This document shows, in pieces, positions 1-8,936 of a stretch of 64,000 nt of DNA. This stretch comes from Mesorhizobium sp. WSM4306. Lineage in GTDB: Bacteria > Pseudomonadota > Alphaproteobacteria > Rhizobiales > Rhizobiaceae. Position numbers and translations under genes: made by a program. Every line of letters starts with the position of its first letter. The stretch's first letter is position 1. The notes below the pieces were generated by a model, which saw nothing but the letters and a program-made list of their open reading frames with translations, had not been told where the DNA came from and ran no database searches. The stretch spans positions 1 through 64,000 of the forward strand of contig NZ_VFTC01000017.1 of assembly GCF_007003975.1 (NCBI RefSeq), read 5' to 3'.

Positions 1-213
1 AGCAGTTCCCCTCCCACGTACTGCTTCCTGTGATGACAGCGATGGGGTCCCATGCCGGCAAGGCGAATTTGAACAGCATCGCTAGGTGTTTAGATTGTGG
101 TATTCGGCTTTGCCCCCCGCCTTGAACGGGTTGTTTTGAAGTGCTGCGCTTCGAGATGATGACAAAACGTGGTCTGTGTGAACAGCCACAAGCATCAGGA
201 AAGGAAGCGCAGC

Positions 214-541
214 ATGAAAAATTATGCCGGACTGGACGTCTCCGTGAAAGAGACCACCGTTTGCATCGTGAGAAGGGCGCCGAATTTGCCGAGAGATGAA
301 GGTTGCTAGTCATCCGGACGATCTTGCTGACGCATTGAAGAACCCCGCATGGAATCTCGCCCGGATCAGGCTTGAAGCCGGCCCCTTATCCCAATGGTTG
401 GTCTGGCGGCAGCCGGACTACGTGACCTGTATCGAGCCCCGTCATTCCAAGGCGTTCTCAAGGCACAGGTCAACAAGACCGACCGCAACCATGCTCGCGG
501 CATCGCGCAGATATGCGGGTTAACCTGTTCCGGCCCGTGCA
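214..541 (+). pseudogene. IS110-family transposase, 5' part (copy A), broken
   Basis: The N-terminal DEDD-type start of an IS110 transposase (MKNYAGLDVSVKETTVCIV) begins at 214 after a strong ribosome site, AGGAAAGGAAG. The frame is lost near 296 and again near 500, where 'DRNHARGIAQI' continues in another frame. The sequence stops at 541-549 inside the motif that normally reads 'FRPVHVKTL'; the rest of the gene resumes at 6978 after the IS66 insertion. Upstream bases 1-213 should be the element's noncoding end, where IS110 elements commonly encode their guide (bridge) RNA; I did not resolve a fold. Dead gene. Confidence 0.85.
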
Positions 542-549
542 TGTCAAGA
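542..549. repeat. Target-site duplication, left copy (TGTCAAGA)
   Basis: TGTCAAGA here is repeated at 6970-6977. The two copies flank sequence that starts with GTAAG and ends with CTTAC, the usual tips of IS66 elements, which make 8-bp duplications. Joining across one copy restores the IS110 reading 'HVKTL'. Confidence 0.85.
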
Positions 550-790
550 GTAAGCGGTATTCTCGGGCCACGGCCTTGAGCTCGAGCTTGTTGATGTAGA
601 CCCAAGGCAGGAGATCGTCGATCTGGCTGTTGGGGTGGCCGTTGACGATCCTGGTGAGGACATCGGCGAGATAAGCCGAGCGGTTCGACACCATTGAGCT
701 TGCAGGTTTCGATCAGCGAGGCGATGACTGCCCAGTGTTCGGCGCCGCCGTCAGAGCCTGCGAAGAGCGCGTTCTTGCGGTTGAGCGCGA
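550..790 (-). pseudogene. tnpC: IS66 transposase TnpC, 3' part
   Basis: Read on the minus strand from 790, this gives ALNRKNALFAGSDGGAEHW, ASLIETCKLNGVEP and, after a one-base insertion near 674, YLADVLTRIVNGHPN and IDDLLPW, the standard C-terminal end of IS66 TnpC. The reading frame runs through the IS tip into flanking DNA without its own stop. The 5' part of the gene lies at 3226-4536, separated by the recombinase element. Confidence 0.88.
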
Positions 791-816
791 AGACTGATTC
801 ATTATGCACCCCCTCT

Positions 817-2880
817 TCAAATGGCGGGAAACAGCGATTTCTGATTATCGTCGTTGATGATACGCGGAGATTTGCGCGCCAAATCGGCCTTGATCCGTTC
901 ATCTTCAAGGTCGCTGGCGCGGATCTGGTAGGGCGCGCCGCGCATGACCTGCTCGGCTGGTAATATGCCGTCCCTGACGAACCGGCGGATTTTGACGTGC
1001 GACACGCCAAGCTTCGCGGCCGCGTCCGACATGGTAAGCCACTCGCCGTTCTTGTCGGAAGACCGATAGCCGCTGATCTTGTGCACCGTGCGCAGGGATT
1101 GGACGCGTCGCGCCGTCCAGGTCTTTCCCTGACCCGTCTTCATGCCCATGCGGTTGAGTGTGGCGGCGATTTCGGCATCCGACCATCGCGTTGCCATGGA
1201 TCGCATGACCGCCAGAGCCTCCTCAGGCGTACTCTGGCCATGCTCTCCGGATTTGGACTTGCGAACCCTTACCTGGGAATGCTGGCCCCCATGCCAATGG
1301 ATGGTCAGGATCACATCGCGCGCGTCGTCATCGACGTCCGCCACAATGTCCTTGATGAGCGCGCGCAGCAGTTGCTGACGGAACCGCATATCGACACCCG
1401 GCGCATTCCAGGCGGCTTCGAGATCCTGGGCGAGGCCGGTGAAGTCAGGGATCGCGTCGACAGGCTCCATACGCTGGACTTCACTGAGCCGGGCCTCGCA
1501 GGTCTCCACGCGCCTGAGCCTAGCTTCCCAGTTCCTCTCGAGCTGGGCCGCTATAAGCCGGTTCTCCGGGTCGCAGGCGGCGTAGCGGCGCTCGGCGAGC
1601 GATGCCTCATAGCGTGCCTGCTGCAGGTCCATCTCGATCATCTGCCGCCGCCTGGCTTCGCTCTCCAGCTGCATCTGTTCAGCCTCCAACGCCGCCTCGA
1701 TCGCCATCGGCGCAACCGCCTCCAAGGCTTCGCGGGCCACCGCCGCATCGGTGCGAAAGCCGTTGAACGACATGCATCGCGCCTGCGCCATCATGGTGTT
1801 CTCGCAACGATAGACCGGGTAACCTTGGCCACGTCCGGCATACGTGACAACCAGTCTTCGCCCGCATCGACCACAGGAGAGAAGACCCGGGAGCAACGCG
1901 CGACCGCCGCGGCCCGACTTGACGCCGCCGGCTTTGCCATAGGCGTTGGCGGCGAGAAGTTCCTGGTTCCGTTCGTACTCGCTCCATCCGATATAGCCTT
2001 CGTGATGCTCCTTGAGCACCACCGCCCAATCGCTGGCCGGCTTGTAATGACCATAGCTCTTGCGGACGCGGCCATCCACGATCTCGGTGCGCTTCTCGCT
2101 CTTACCATAGACATAAGCGCCGGCGTAGAACGGGTTCTTCAGGACGGAGATCACGTTGCGGTAGCGGACCGGAACCCAGGCGAAGGACACCATCTTCTTG
2201 CCGTCGGAGGGTCTGGGGAAATGCACGCCATCGTCGATCATCGAGATCAGGACCTGGCGGGCACTGCCGAGTTCGCGGAAACGCGCGAATATCAGGCGAA
2301 TGGTCTCCTGCAGGCGTATATCGGGATCGAACCCGAGACCGTAATCCCGGTGCCAGACGTAGCCGAAGGGCACAGAGATGCGCAGTTCGCCGCGCTGTGC
2401 CTTGGCGCGGTCAGCTTCGTACATGCGAGCACGCAGCACCCCGAGTTCGAACTCGCTTATGCTCCCCTTCATGCCGAGCAGCAGGCGATCGTTCGGCAGT
2501 CCCGGATCGTAGACTCCGTCCAGATCGATCACCCGTGCATCGACTTCGCCGCACAACTCGAGCAGCCGATGCCAGTCCGGTCCGTTGCGAGACAGGCGGG
2601 ACGCCTCCAGGCAAAGCACAGCGCCCACATGACCGGTGCACAGATCGTCGACCAGGCGTTCGAAACCGGGACGTTCCACAGCTCCACTTGCGGTGCGTCC
2701 CAAGTCCTCGTCGATCACCTCAACCTTGCGGAATCCCCAGCGCCGCGCGACGTCGACCAGCTCATATTGCCGACGCTGGCTCTCAAGATTGAGCTGCACT
2801 TGCGCCTGCGTGGACTGACGTACATAGACAACGGCCTTGCGCTTGAGGATGGTGGCCGGAATCAGATTACGGCTCGTCAT
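817..2880 (-). CDS. Large serine recombinase (resolvase/invertase family)
   Basis: This 687-residue protein has the resolvase catalytic domain at the N-terminus (VVYVRQST, nucleophile Ser23), then the DLEASRLSRNG-type region around residues 90-110 (here 'CLEASRLSRNG'), a 'Recombinase' DNA-binding domain (about 165-290) and a zinc ribbon (CGRCGRR and a later Cys pair, about 355-395). The C-terminal part includes a coiled-coil-like stretch rich in Glu, Arg and Ala (about 400-480) and a helix-turn-helix-like segment near 620 ('TMSDAAAKLGVSHVKIRR'). Such enzymes integrate and excise their own DNA at short core sites. Full length and open, so probably functional. Its start overlaps the end of the small upstream ORF by 14 bases, suggesting coupled translation. 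Confidence 0.92.
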   Translation of the reverse strand: MTSRNLIPATILKRKAVVYVRQSTQAQVQLNLESQRRQYELVDVARRWGFRKVEVIDEDLGRTASGAVERPGFERLVDDLCTGHVGAVLCLEASRLSRNGPDWHRLLELCGEVDARVIDLDGVYDPGLPNDRLLLGMKGSISEFELGVLRARMYEADRAKAQRGELRISVPFGYVWHRDYGLGFDPDIRLQETIRLIFARFRELGSARQVLISMIDDGVHFPRPSDGKKMVSFAWVPVRYRNVISVLKNPFYAGAYVYGKSEKRTEIVDGRVRKSYGHYKPASDWAVVLKEHHEGYIGWSEYERNQELLAANAYGKAGGVKSGRGGRALLPGLLSCGRCGRRLVVTYAGRGQGYPVYRCENTMMAQARCMSFNGFRTDAAVAREALEAVAPMAIEAALEAEQMQLESEARRRQMIEMDLQQARYEASLAERRYAACDPENRLIAAQLERNWEARLRRVETCEARLSEVQRMEPVDAIPDFTGLAQDLEAAWNAPGVDMRFRQQLLRALIKDIVADVDDDARDVILTIHWHGGQHSQVRVRKSKSGEHGQSTPEEALAVMRSMATRWSDAEIAATLNRMGMKTGQGKTWTARRVQSLRTVHKISGYRSSDKNGEWLTMSDAAAKLGVSHVKIRRFVRDGILPAEQVMRGAPYQIRASDLEDERIKADLARKSPRIINDDNQKSLFPAI

Positions 2881-3169
2881 CGCGGCTCTCCTCCGTCACG
2901 ATACCGGCGGCGGCCATCAGCACATTGGCGAGCCGGGCGATCACGATCGTTCGTTGCGCTGCGCTCAGCCCGACTAGCTTGTGCGAGTCGAGCGCATGCT
3001 GAGCTGGCGAACGATCACGAGAGATCGTGTCGGTGGCGGCAAGGTTCTCATTTTGAGTCTCCCCGATGATGAAACCATCCGGAGAGCCTCGCCGGAAACG
3101 GCGCTGGATCAAGAGCTTGTTCAGTTCAAGCAGTGCAGCAAGCGACGCGCGCGGGGAGCCCAGATCCAT
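2867..3169 (-). CDS. Small protein upstream of and overlapping the serine recombinase
   Basis: About 100 residues starting MDLGSPRASLAALLELNKLL. I do not recognise a named family. The reading frame extends upstream to 3286, but that part lies in tnpC DNA outside the element, so the ATG at 3169 is preferred. The N-terminal third looks helical and leucine-rich; the C-terminal third (KLVGLSAAQRTIVIARLANVLM) also looks like an amphipathic helix. Its stop overlaps the recombinase start by 14 bases, so the two are probably made together. It may be a partner or directionality factor for the recombinase; that is inference from position only. Confidence 0.6.
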   Translation of the reverse strand: MDLGSPRASLAALLELNKLLIQRRFRRGSPDGFIIGETQNENLAATDTISRDRSPAQHALDSHKLVGLSAAQRTIVIARLANVLMAAAGIVTEESRDDEP

Positions 3170-3225
3170 TGCTGCGCACGGGACTTCGACCTCCTGCCCA
3201 ACATGGGCAGAATGACCCCGAGATT

Positions 3226-4536
3226 GCGATCGGACGGATCGAGCGTTCGACGGTGTTGCTGTCGATCTCGATGCGGCCGTCGTCAAGGAAGTGCGAGAGG
3301 CCTTCCCAGCGTGAGAGCGTGTAGCGGATTGCCTCTGCGAGCTTGGTCTTCTGACTGATCAGGCCGAGCTTCTCACGCAGCCAGGGTTCGAGATCGGCGA
3401 CGATGGCGCGGCTTTTGTCCTGACGCATCGCGCGGCGCTCGTTGGCCGATCGGCCACGGATGTCATCCTCGATCTTGTAGAGTTCGGCGATCCGTCTCAG
3501 CGCGTCACTGGCGATCGGCGCGGGACCGGCTGCTGCCAGTTCATAAAAGCGCCGACGGACATGCGCCCAGCAGAAGGCGAGCGTGACGCCGCTTTTGTCG
3601 GCCAGCACGCGATAGCCGCCATAGCCGTCGACCTGCAAGATTCCGGTGAAGCCTGCGAGATGAGCGATCGGACGCTCGGCCTTTCGGTCCGGCGCATAGA
3701 CATAGGCGACGCCCGGCGGGTCGCTCCCCTCCCATCGTCGGTCATCGCGGGCATAGGCCCAGAGTTGACCTGTCTTAGTCTTGCCGCGGCCGGGATCGAG
3801 CACCGGCGCGGTCGTCTCGTCGGCGAAGAGTTTTGCCGAGGACTTCAGCTTGCCAAGCAGCCGCTCATGCACCGGACGCAGGTGCCAGGCGGCGCGGCCG
3901 ACCCAGTCGGCGAGCGTAGAGCGATCGAGATTGATACCCTGCCGGGCGTAGATTTGCGCCTGACGATAGAGCGGAAGGTGATCGGCATATTTTGAGACCA
4001 GCACCTGGGCGACCGTTGCCTCGGTCGGAAGACCACCCTCGATCAGCCGGGCCGGCGCCGGAAGCCTGAACCACGACGTCCTCGCAGGCGCGGCAGGCAT
4101 ATTTGGGCCGGCGCACGACGATTACACGCAGCTGCGCCGGAACGATGTCGAGCCGCTCGCTCACGTCCTCGCCGATCCGATGCAAGCCATTGCGGCAGCA
4201 TGGGCAGGCATGGTCCTCGATGTCGACGACCATCTCCACGCGCGGCAGATGGGGTGGCAGCGCGCCCCGGTTGGCCCGGCGCCTCGTGGCCTTTGCTTGC
4301 CGCTCGGCGGGAGCAGATTGCTCCTTCTCTTCCTCACCGGCGGCCTCGATCTGCTCCGCCTCTTCGAGCCCCAGCAGCAATTGATCCTCGGGGAGCGTCT
4401 CGGCACGCCGGCCGAAGCGGTGACGCTGCAATTCCTTGATGATCTGAATCAGACGGGCATTCTCGACGTCGTGCGCCAGGACCATCGCCTTCAGCGCGTC
4501 CGGATCGTCGGGAAGCTGGTCAGCCGTCATCGCCAT
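3226..4536 (-). pseudogene. tnpC: IS66 transposase TnpC, 5' part, frameshifted
   Basis: This starts MAMTADQLPDDPDALKAM and contains the Cys-rich zinc-finger region (CPCCRNGL, YACRACED) of the IS66 N-terminal domains. A one-base insertion near 4064 (GCTTCCGGCG where GCTCCGGCG is expected) shifts the frame. The rest continues as ARLIEGGLPTEATVAQVL and the DDE-type catalytic core, including 'LFADETTAPVLDPGRGKTK' and 'DGYGGY'. It ends at 3226 in 'NTVERSIRPIA', where the recombinase element begins. The final codons are at 550-790. Confidence 0.92.
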
Positions 4537-4605
4537 GAACGGATCAGACCATATTCGCCGACAGCCCGCGACAGCGGAATCTAGGCTGATTCACTTCGTC
4601 GCGGG

Positions 4606-4958
4606 TCAGCCCGCCTGGGCTGGCACGCGGGTCCGGCGCGCCTCATGGACTCGCCGCCAGTCGAGACCTTCGAGTAGCGCCGAGAGCTGCGCGGCCGTCA
4701 GCCGCATCATGCCGTCATGCACTTTCGGCCAGCGGAACTCCCCATCCTCCAAACGCTTAGCAGGCAAACCCCGGTGCCATCCCAGAAGATCAGCTTGATC
4801 CGGTCAGTCCGCTTCGCCCGGAAGACGTAGACGGCCCCGCTGAACGGATCGGCCCCCATTGTCTCTCGCACCAGCGCCGCCAATCCCTCCGCACCCTTGC
4901 GGAAGTCGACGGGCTTCGTCGCCACCATGACCTTGACCGCACCCGTCGGCCCGATCAC
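4606..4958 (-). pseudogene. tnpB: IS66 accessory protein TnpB, frameshifted
   Basis: The gene reads MIGPTGAVKVMVATKPVDF, then KGAEGLAALVRETMGADPF, the typical IS66 Orf2/TnpB ('IS66 Orf2 like'). A one-base deletion near 4755 breaks the frame after 'DGTGVCLL'. In the corrected frame it continues RLEDGEFRWPKVHDG and ends at the TGA at 4606-4608, giving about 118 residues. Its start overlaps the end of tnpA by four bases, the normal IS66 arrangement. Confidence 0.9.
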
Positions 4959-5389
4959 GACGTCGCCTTCAGCGCGCGGATCACTGCGGCCACCGTCTTG
5001 GTATCGGCGCCCCGGCCGACGCGCATCGCGATGCCGTCGATCTCAAGCTCGATCATGCCGGCATCTCGGGTGGCTTGCCGTTTCCGCTGCTTCGGTGAAC
5101 GGCTGGCTGCAGGTTCCGCCGCCGCCACAACCGCCGGCACAAAGGCAGGAGAATCTTGCTGCACCGAAGCGGCCTGTTTGCGCGCTTCGCGGCGCCAGGC
5201 GAAGACCTGCTGCGGCCTGAGACCATAACGGCGGGCGACCTCGGAAATGATCGCATTCGGCTCCAGCGTCTCTGCGATGATCCGCGCCTTGTCATCCACC
5301 GACCAGTGACGCCGACCGCCGGCACCGTTGATCACCTCGAAACGCCGAAGCTGCCGCTCCGGGTCAAGCGTAAGGTCAAGTCCAGACAC
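4955..5389 (-). CDS. tnpA: IS66 accessory protein TnpA
   Basis: An intact 144-residue protein with a helix-turn-helix typical of IS66 TnpA and IS3 OrfA proteins ('WSVDDKARIIAETLEPNAI', 'EVARRYGLRPQQVFAWRRE', about residues 29-70) and a C-terminal 'IELEIDGIAMRVGRGADT' segment seen in this family. It is first in the tnpA-tnpB-tnpC order. The only complete gene of this IS66 copy. Confidence 0.92.
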   Translation of the reverse strand: MSGLDLTLDPERQLRRFEVINGAGGRRHWSVDDKARIIAETLEPNAIISEVARRYGLRPQQVFAWRREARKQAASVQQDSPAFVPAVVAAAEPAASRSPKQRKRQATRDAGMIELEIDGIAMRVGRGADTKTVAAVIRALKATS

Positions 5390-5754
5390 AAGCCGATCTC
5401 CGATCCCAATACAGGATCGGCAACCTCACAGATCGCGACCACTCCCGAAAGGTGGTCCGGAAACACCGCTCTGATGTCCGCTGTCAAGGTTTGGAACGCA
5501 TGAGGTCGCCCGATCCGAGGAACGGCTGCTCATTCTGATGATCGCGCATGGGTGGGGAGGCGGAACTGAAGGACGTCGGTGATCAAGCTCTGATGCGCGG
5601 GTTGGCTACCGCATTCCCGATTGTGCGTCCGGGGCTGTTCCTATCTTACTGCGGGCGTCGGTCGATTTGCCGGCCACAAAGCGTCTGACGGGCATTCCCC
5701 TGCCGTGGTCCCGCCTCCGCCCATGCGCGATATGTGCGCCATCGCGGCGAGCGA
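5390..5754. other. Noncoding stretch between IS66 tnpA and the second IS110
   Basis: This holds the IS66 leader upstream of tnpA and, beyond about 5510, the noncoding 3' end of the inserted IS110 copy. I see no convincing gene. The precise IS66/IS110 junction could not be fixed because IS110 elements leave no target duplication. Confidence 0.5.
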
Positions 5755-6863
5755 TCAGGTGACGCGCGCCTCCCTTGCGACTGCCCACATAAAGCCGACC
5801 AGTTCACGGGCGATCGCGGTGCAGACGACCGTTGTCCGTTTGCCCCGAGCGCTCAGCATGCGGTAGCGGGCTGTCAGGCGGGACTGCGCCTTCCAGGCGA
5901 TCTCACGCACCTTCGGTGACGCCTGCTCCAACCGGTATAGCTTCGCCTTCCCGACCTTGGGCGGATGTCGATAGGTCCAGGCGCTCTCGACCAACATGTG
6001 GCGAACCCGACCGTTGCCTGCCTTTGTGATGCCGCCGCGCCGGACTGTCTCCCCGGTTGAGCGCTCGCCGGGGACCCGACCGAGATATCCCATGAGCTGG
6101 CGTGGGCTTTCGAACCGGCTGGCGTCGCCGACTTCGGTGACGAACGTCACGGCGACAATTAGGTCTACCCCACGCAATGTCTGAAGCGCCCACACGATCG
6201 GTGCCAGCGACCAGGCCGGGACGAACTCTTCGATCACACGCTCCAGCCGCTCGACCCGCTCTTTCGAGACGCGCACCGCCTCGACCATCTCCTGGAGTGC
6301 GATCTGATGCGCGGGATGATCGAACCTTGTTCCTGAAGCCAGCGTAGATAGCGCATCGTCCAGCTCTTCTTTCGCGGATAGCTACGGCCGTGCTTGAGCA
6401 TGAATGCGCTCACCTGCTGGCGATGGACCCGCAGCGTCTCGACCGCGCCCGCCCGCGCGCGAACAAGATCCCGTATGGACTCGTGCCCTTCATCGGGAAC
6501 CCACACCGCGGTCAGCTCGCCGGCGCGCAATAGTCGGGCAAGGGAAATGGCGTCTCGACGGTTCGTCTTCACCCGATCGCCGGGCTTCCTTGGTATCAAT
6601 GATGGTGCAACCACGGTGCACTCGTGCCCGAGCGACCGGATCAGGCGATAAAGGCCGTACCCGGTCGGCCCAGCCTCATAGCAGAAATGCACGTAATCAA
6701 AGCGGCTGGCGATCCGGCCTATGACCCGCCGCATGCTGGTCGCCGACGCGTCGACCTCACCGAAGAACCGAACCTCTCCTTCCCGGCCTGCCTCCGCAAT
6801 CGCAATAGCGTTCTTAAGCTTCGCAACATCGATTCCGACAAATGCTTCTCTATAATCCGCCAC
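5755..6863 (-). pseudogene. IS110-family transposase (copy B), one frameshift
   Basis: The start is probably the GTG at 6863 (VADYREAFVGIDVAKLKNAI). The DEDD N-terminal domain includes 'HFCYEAGPTGYGLYRLI' and 'KTNRRDAISLARLLRAGEL'. A one-base deletion near 6327 breaks the frame after 'WLQEQ'. The C-terminal Transposase_20 domain continues in the next frame: LRGVDLIVAVTFVTEVGD, ESPRQLMGYLGRVPGE, KAGNGRVRHMLVE, ending at 5755. It differs clearly from the flanking copy A. Nonfunctional unless the frameshift is tolerated. Confidence 0.92.
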
Positions 6864-6969
6864 GGCTCGTCCTCCTGTGGTGAGGATCGGCTCGGCCCGT
6901 CCGAGCAACCCTCGGACGCGCAGTGTAGGGCGAGCCACCTCATCGGCAGAGGCGGACATACGGTCTTAC

Positions 6970-6977
6970 TGTCAAGA
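6970..6977. repeat. Target-site duplication, right copy (TGTCAAGA)
   Basis: Matches 542-549. It lies directly after CTTAC, the right tip of the IS66 element, and inside the resumed IS110 copy A reading frame (VKTLTTQNRR). Confidence 0.85.
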
Positions 6978-7408
6978 CGCTGACGACCCAGAATCGCCGG
7001 GCGCTGCTGACGGCCCTCAAGTCGCTTCAGGAAAAGGCCATCGCCATCGAGAACGACATCCGTGGCCTGTTTCGTAACTTCGGTCTCAAAGTTGGCATTG
7101 TCGACGGCCGGCAAATTCGCGGATCGCATCCGGGACCCTTCCGGTGACATTCCGGAACTCGAGACATCATGGAGACGTTGCTCACCGCCCGTCGGAAACT
7201 TTGCGAGCAGTTCACGGTGCTACACGAAAGACTGTTGTCGATCGTGAGGGGTGACACGGTTTGCAGGCGGTTGATGACCGTGCTGGGCGTCGGCCCTATC
7301 GTTGCACTGGGTTTCAACGCCACGGTCGATATTCCTGCCCCCTTCAGGAATTCGAAGGACGTGGGGCCGTATCTCGGTTTGACGCCGCGGTTACATCAAT
7401 CAGGCTAG
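6978..7408 (+). pseudogene. IS110-family transposase, 3' part (copy A)
   Basis: This continues the gene broken at 541: KTLTTQNRRALLTALKSLQ, ENDIRGLFRNFGLKVG, then after a frameshift near 7110-7165 the Transposase_20 domain with VLGVGPIVALGFNATVD and KDVGPYLGLTPR. It is cut off after 'GLTPR' near 7395, where unrelated IS481-type sequence follows. The two halves align end to end when the IS66 element is removed. Confidence 0.88.
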
Positions 7409-7431
7409 GATAATCGCGTCGGCAGGTCAGC

Positions 7432-7730
7432 CTAGGAAGCTTGAATGGGATTGACTTCAACACGCCGAATAGACAAGTCCAGGCATTTGGTGGAGCGGAT
7501 TGAGAGTGAAGCGCTCGGGCTGGGAAGCCCATGCCTTGCAGATGAACTCGTAGGGTGAGACCTTTGAGGGCCTTCAGCCTGCGGCCGAAATTTGTAGGCC
7601 GCAACAAAGTCGGCAAGATGCCGACGCAGTTGGTCATGATCGTCGTAGTGGAAACGCTTGCCCGTCGCGTCCTTGATGGTGCGGTTCATTCGCTCGACCT
7701 AGCCGGTGGTCCAAGTATGCTTTGGCTTCG
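7432..7730 (-). pseudogene. IS481-family transposase C-terminal remnant
   Basis: Minus-strand frames give VERMNRTIKDAT-like sequence near 7690-7720, then GKRFHYDDHDQLRRHLADFV and, after a frameshift, FGRRLKALKGLT and matches to '...PYEFICKAW'. These are the last residues of the rve domain and C-terminus of IS481 transposases. The catalytic N-terminal two thirds are absent, so this is a scrap. Confidence 0.8.
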
Positions 7731-7925
7731 TGGTTCGAAGCACAGCGCGACGATGCGGCCCCCGAACGTGCTTGCGGGCTTCCTGGCGCCGCGACGAGCG
7801 CTTGCAGGCGCTGACGGTCGCTGGCCAAAACGGTGAAGGGGGATGCTATTGCGCATGCATCTAACTCGCACGCCAAACCGCAAAACGGAATCCCGAAATC
7901 GGACTCTTTTGATCCGATCAATCCA

Positions 7926-8933
7926 CTATGAGACGCCGATTCCGAAATAGCGGGTGTGGGCGACATTGAGGATGCGATTGATCAAGCTTACGAAGCTGTG
8001 TCCGCCGGCCGTTGCAGCTGTGCCATAACTGGAGTGTATACCAAGGGCCGGCACCGAGTTCATCTCTAGGACAAACGGTTGGCCTGAGCGATCGATCCGG
8101 AAATCGACGCGGGCATAGTCCCGGCAGTGGCAGGCACGGAAGGTCGCAACCGAAATATCCCGTAACATCGTCTCAAGCCCGCTCTCGATTTTCGCCGGGC
8201 AAATCTTGGGCACCGCTGCGGCCGCCACGTACTTCGCATCCCAATTCATAACACGCGTTTCGCGGTCACCGAAGTCCTGCTCCACTAGAGGCAAAACTTC
8301 GGGCTCCCCGTTTCCGAGCAACGCAACGCAGATTTCCCGCCCCTCGATGTATTCCTCCACTAGCGCATCCTGAGCATGCTGCGTGACGATCACTTCGACG
8401 GCCTGCCGCAACTTAGAGTGTTCATGTATGATCTGCAATCCGAAGCTGCAGTCCTCCTCCCGCGGCTTCACTACCACTGGGAATCTCAGGTCGCCGGTGT
8501 TCTCGGTGCCGCGACGCATCACGCGAAAGTTCGGAGTCGGCACGCCCTGATCGCGGATGAGCATTTTGGTAATGACTTTGTCTCCCGTCAGCCCAATCCC
8601 GAAGGGGCTACATCCAGTGTATGGAACACCGGCCATCTCAAGCATGGCAGGAACATGAGTGTAACGCTTTTCGCCCTGAATTCCCTCCGCCAAGTTGAAG
8701 ACCATTCCCGAGGGGCGACCTTGCGGATCAGGTGGCATGAACCGCTCGAGACTGGCGAGCAGTCCTTTATCGCCTTCACACACTACCGTCTCGTGGCCGC
8801 CCTCTTGAAGTGCCGCCACCACATCTTCCAACGTGCCGCTATGCGGCCAAGGCTGCGGCGGCTGCGGACAAGGCTGACCGAACCGGTTAATCACACCGTT
8901 GAAATCACTGTTCGTTACGATGGCTACTCGCAT
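7926..8933 (-). CDS. D-Ala-D-Ala-ligase-like ATP-grasp enzyme
   Basis: This 335-residue protein has the ATP-grasp fold: N-terminal Rossmann-like part (MRVAIVTNSDFNGV), central lysine 'FPVVVKPREEDCSFGLQ' (about 150-166), 'ALVEEYIEGREICVALLG', and the metal-binding end 'YARVDFRIDRSGQPFVLEMNSVPAL' with D, E and N ligands. The family joins a carboxylate to an amino group using ATP. The N-terminal domain differs from housekeeping Ddl and no cell-wall genes are nearby, so the substrate may be another amino acid or peptide. The ribosome site AAAGGAGA lies 6 bases before the ATG, overlapping the stop of the short upstream ORF. Family assignment is sure; substrate unknown. Confidence 0.9.
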   Translation of the reverse strand: MRVAIVTNSDFNGVINRFGQPCPQPPQPWPHSGTLEDVVAALQEGGHETVVCEGDKGLLASLERFMPPDPQGRPSGMVFNLAEGIQGEKRYTHVPAMLEMAGVPYTGCSPFGIGLTGDKVITKMLIRDQGVPTPNFRVMRRGTENTGDLRFPVVVKPREEDCSFGLQIIHEHSKLRQAVEVIVTQHAQDALVEEYIEGREICVALLGNGEPEVLPLVEQDFGDRETRVMNWDAKYVAAAAVPKICPAKIESGLETMLRDISVATFRACHCRDYARVDFRIDRSGQPFVLEMNSVPALGIHSSYGTAATAGGHSFVSLINRILNVAHTRYFGIGVS

Positions 8934-8936
8934 GAG

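Larger units (their letters stand above)
791..3229 (-). mobile_element. Serine-recombinase element inserted in IS66 tnpC
   Basis: The element interrupts tnpC between 'SIRPIA' (right) and 'ALNRKNALF' (left). The four bases GCGA occur at both junctions (787-790 and 3226-3229). Removing one copy plus the insert gives TTGAGCGCGATCGG and an uninterrupted tnpC frame. It encodes a large serine recombinase and one small overlapping ORF. The inverted repeat CTGCCCA-ACA-TGGGCAG (3194-3210) lies just inside the right end and could be part of the recombinase binding site. There are no IS-type terminal repeats, which fits serine-recombinase integration with a 2-bp crossover. Confidence 0.8.
550..6969 (-). 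mobile_element. IS66-family element carrying two further insertions
   Basis: The element is bounded by GTAAGCGGTAT at 550 and CTTAC at 6965-6969, with 8-bp duplications outside. On the minus strand it carries tnpA (intact), tnpB (frameshifted) and tnpC (frameshifted and split). A serine-recombinase element lies inside tnpC (791-3229) and a second IS110 copy lies between tnpA and the right tip. The tips match only partly beyond GTAAG, so the right boundary rests mainly on the duplication and on restoration of the IS110 gene. With three broken parts it is unlikely to move by itself. Confidence 0.8.

Noticed and set aside
997..3069. 690-codon plus-strand open frame
   Set aside because: It lies opposite the serine recombinase, which has complete catalytic and zinc-ribbon motifs; the plus-strand frame resembles no family.
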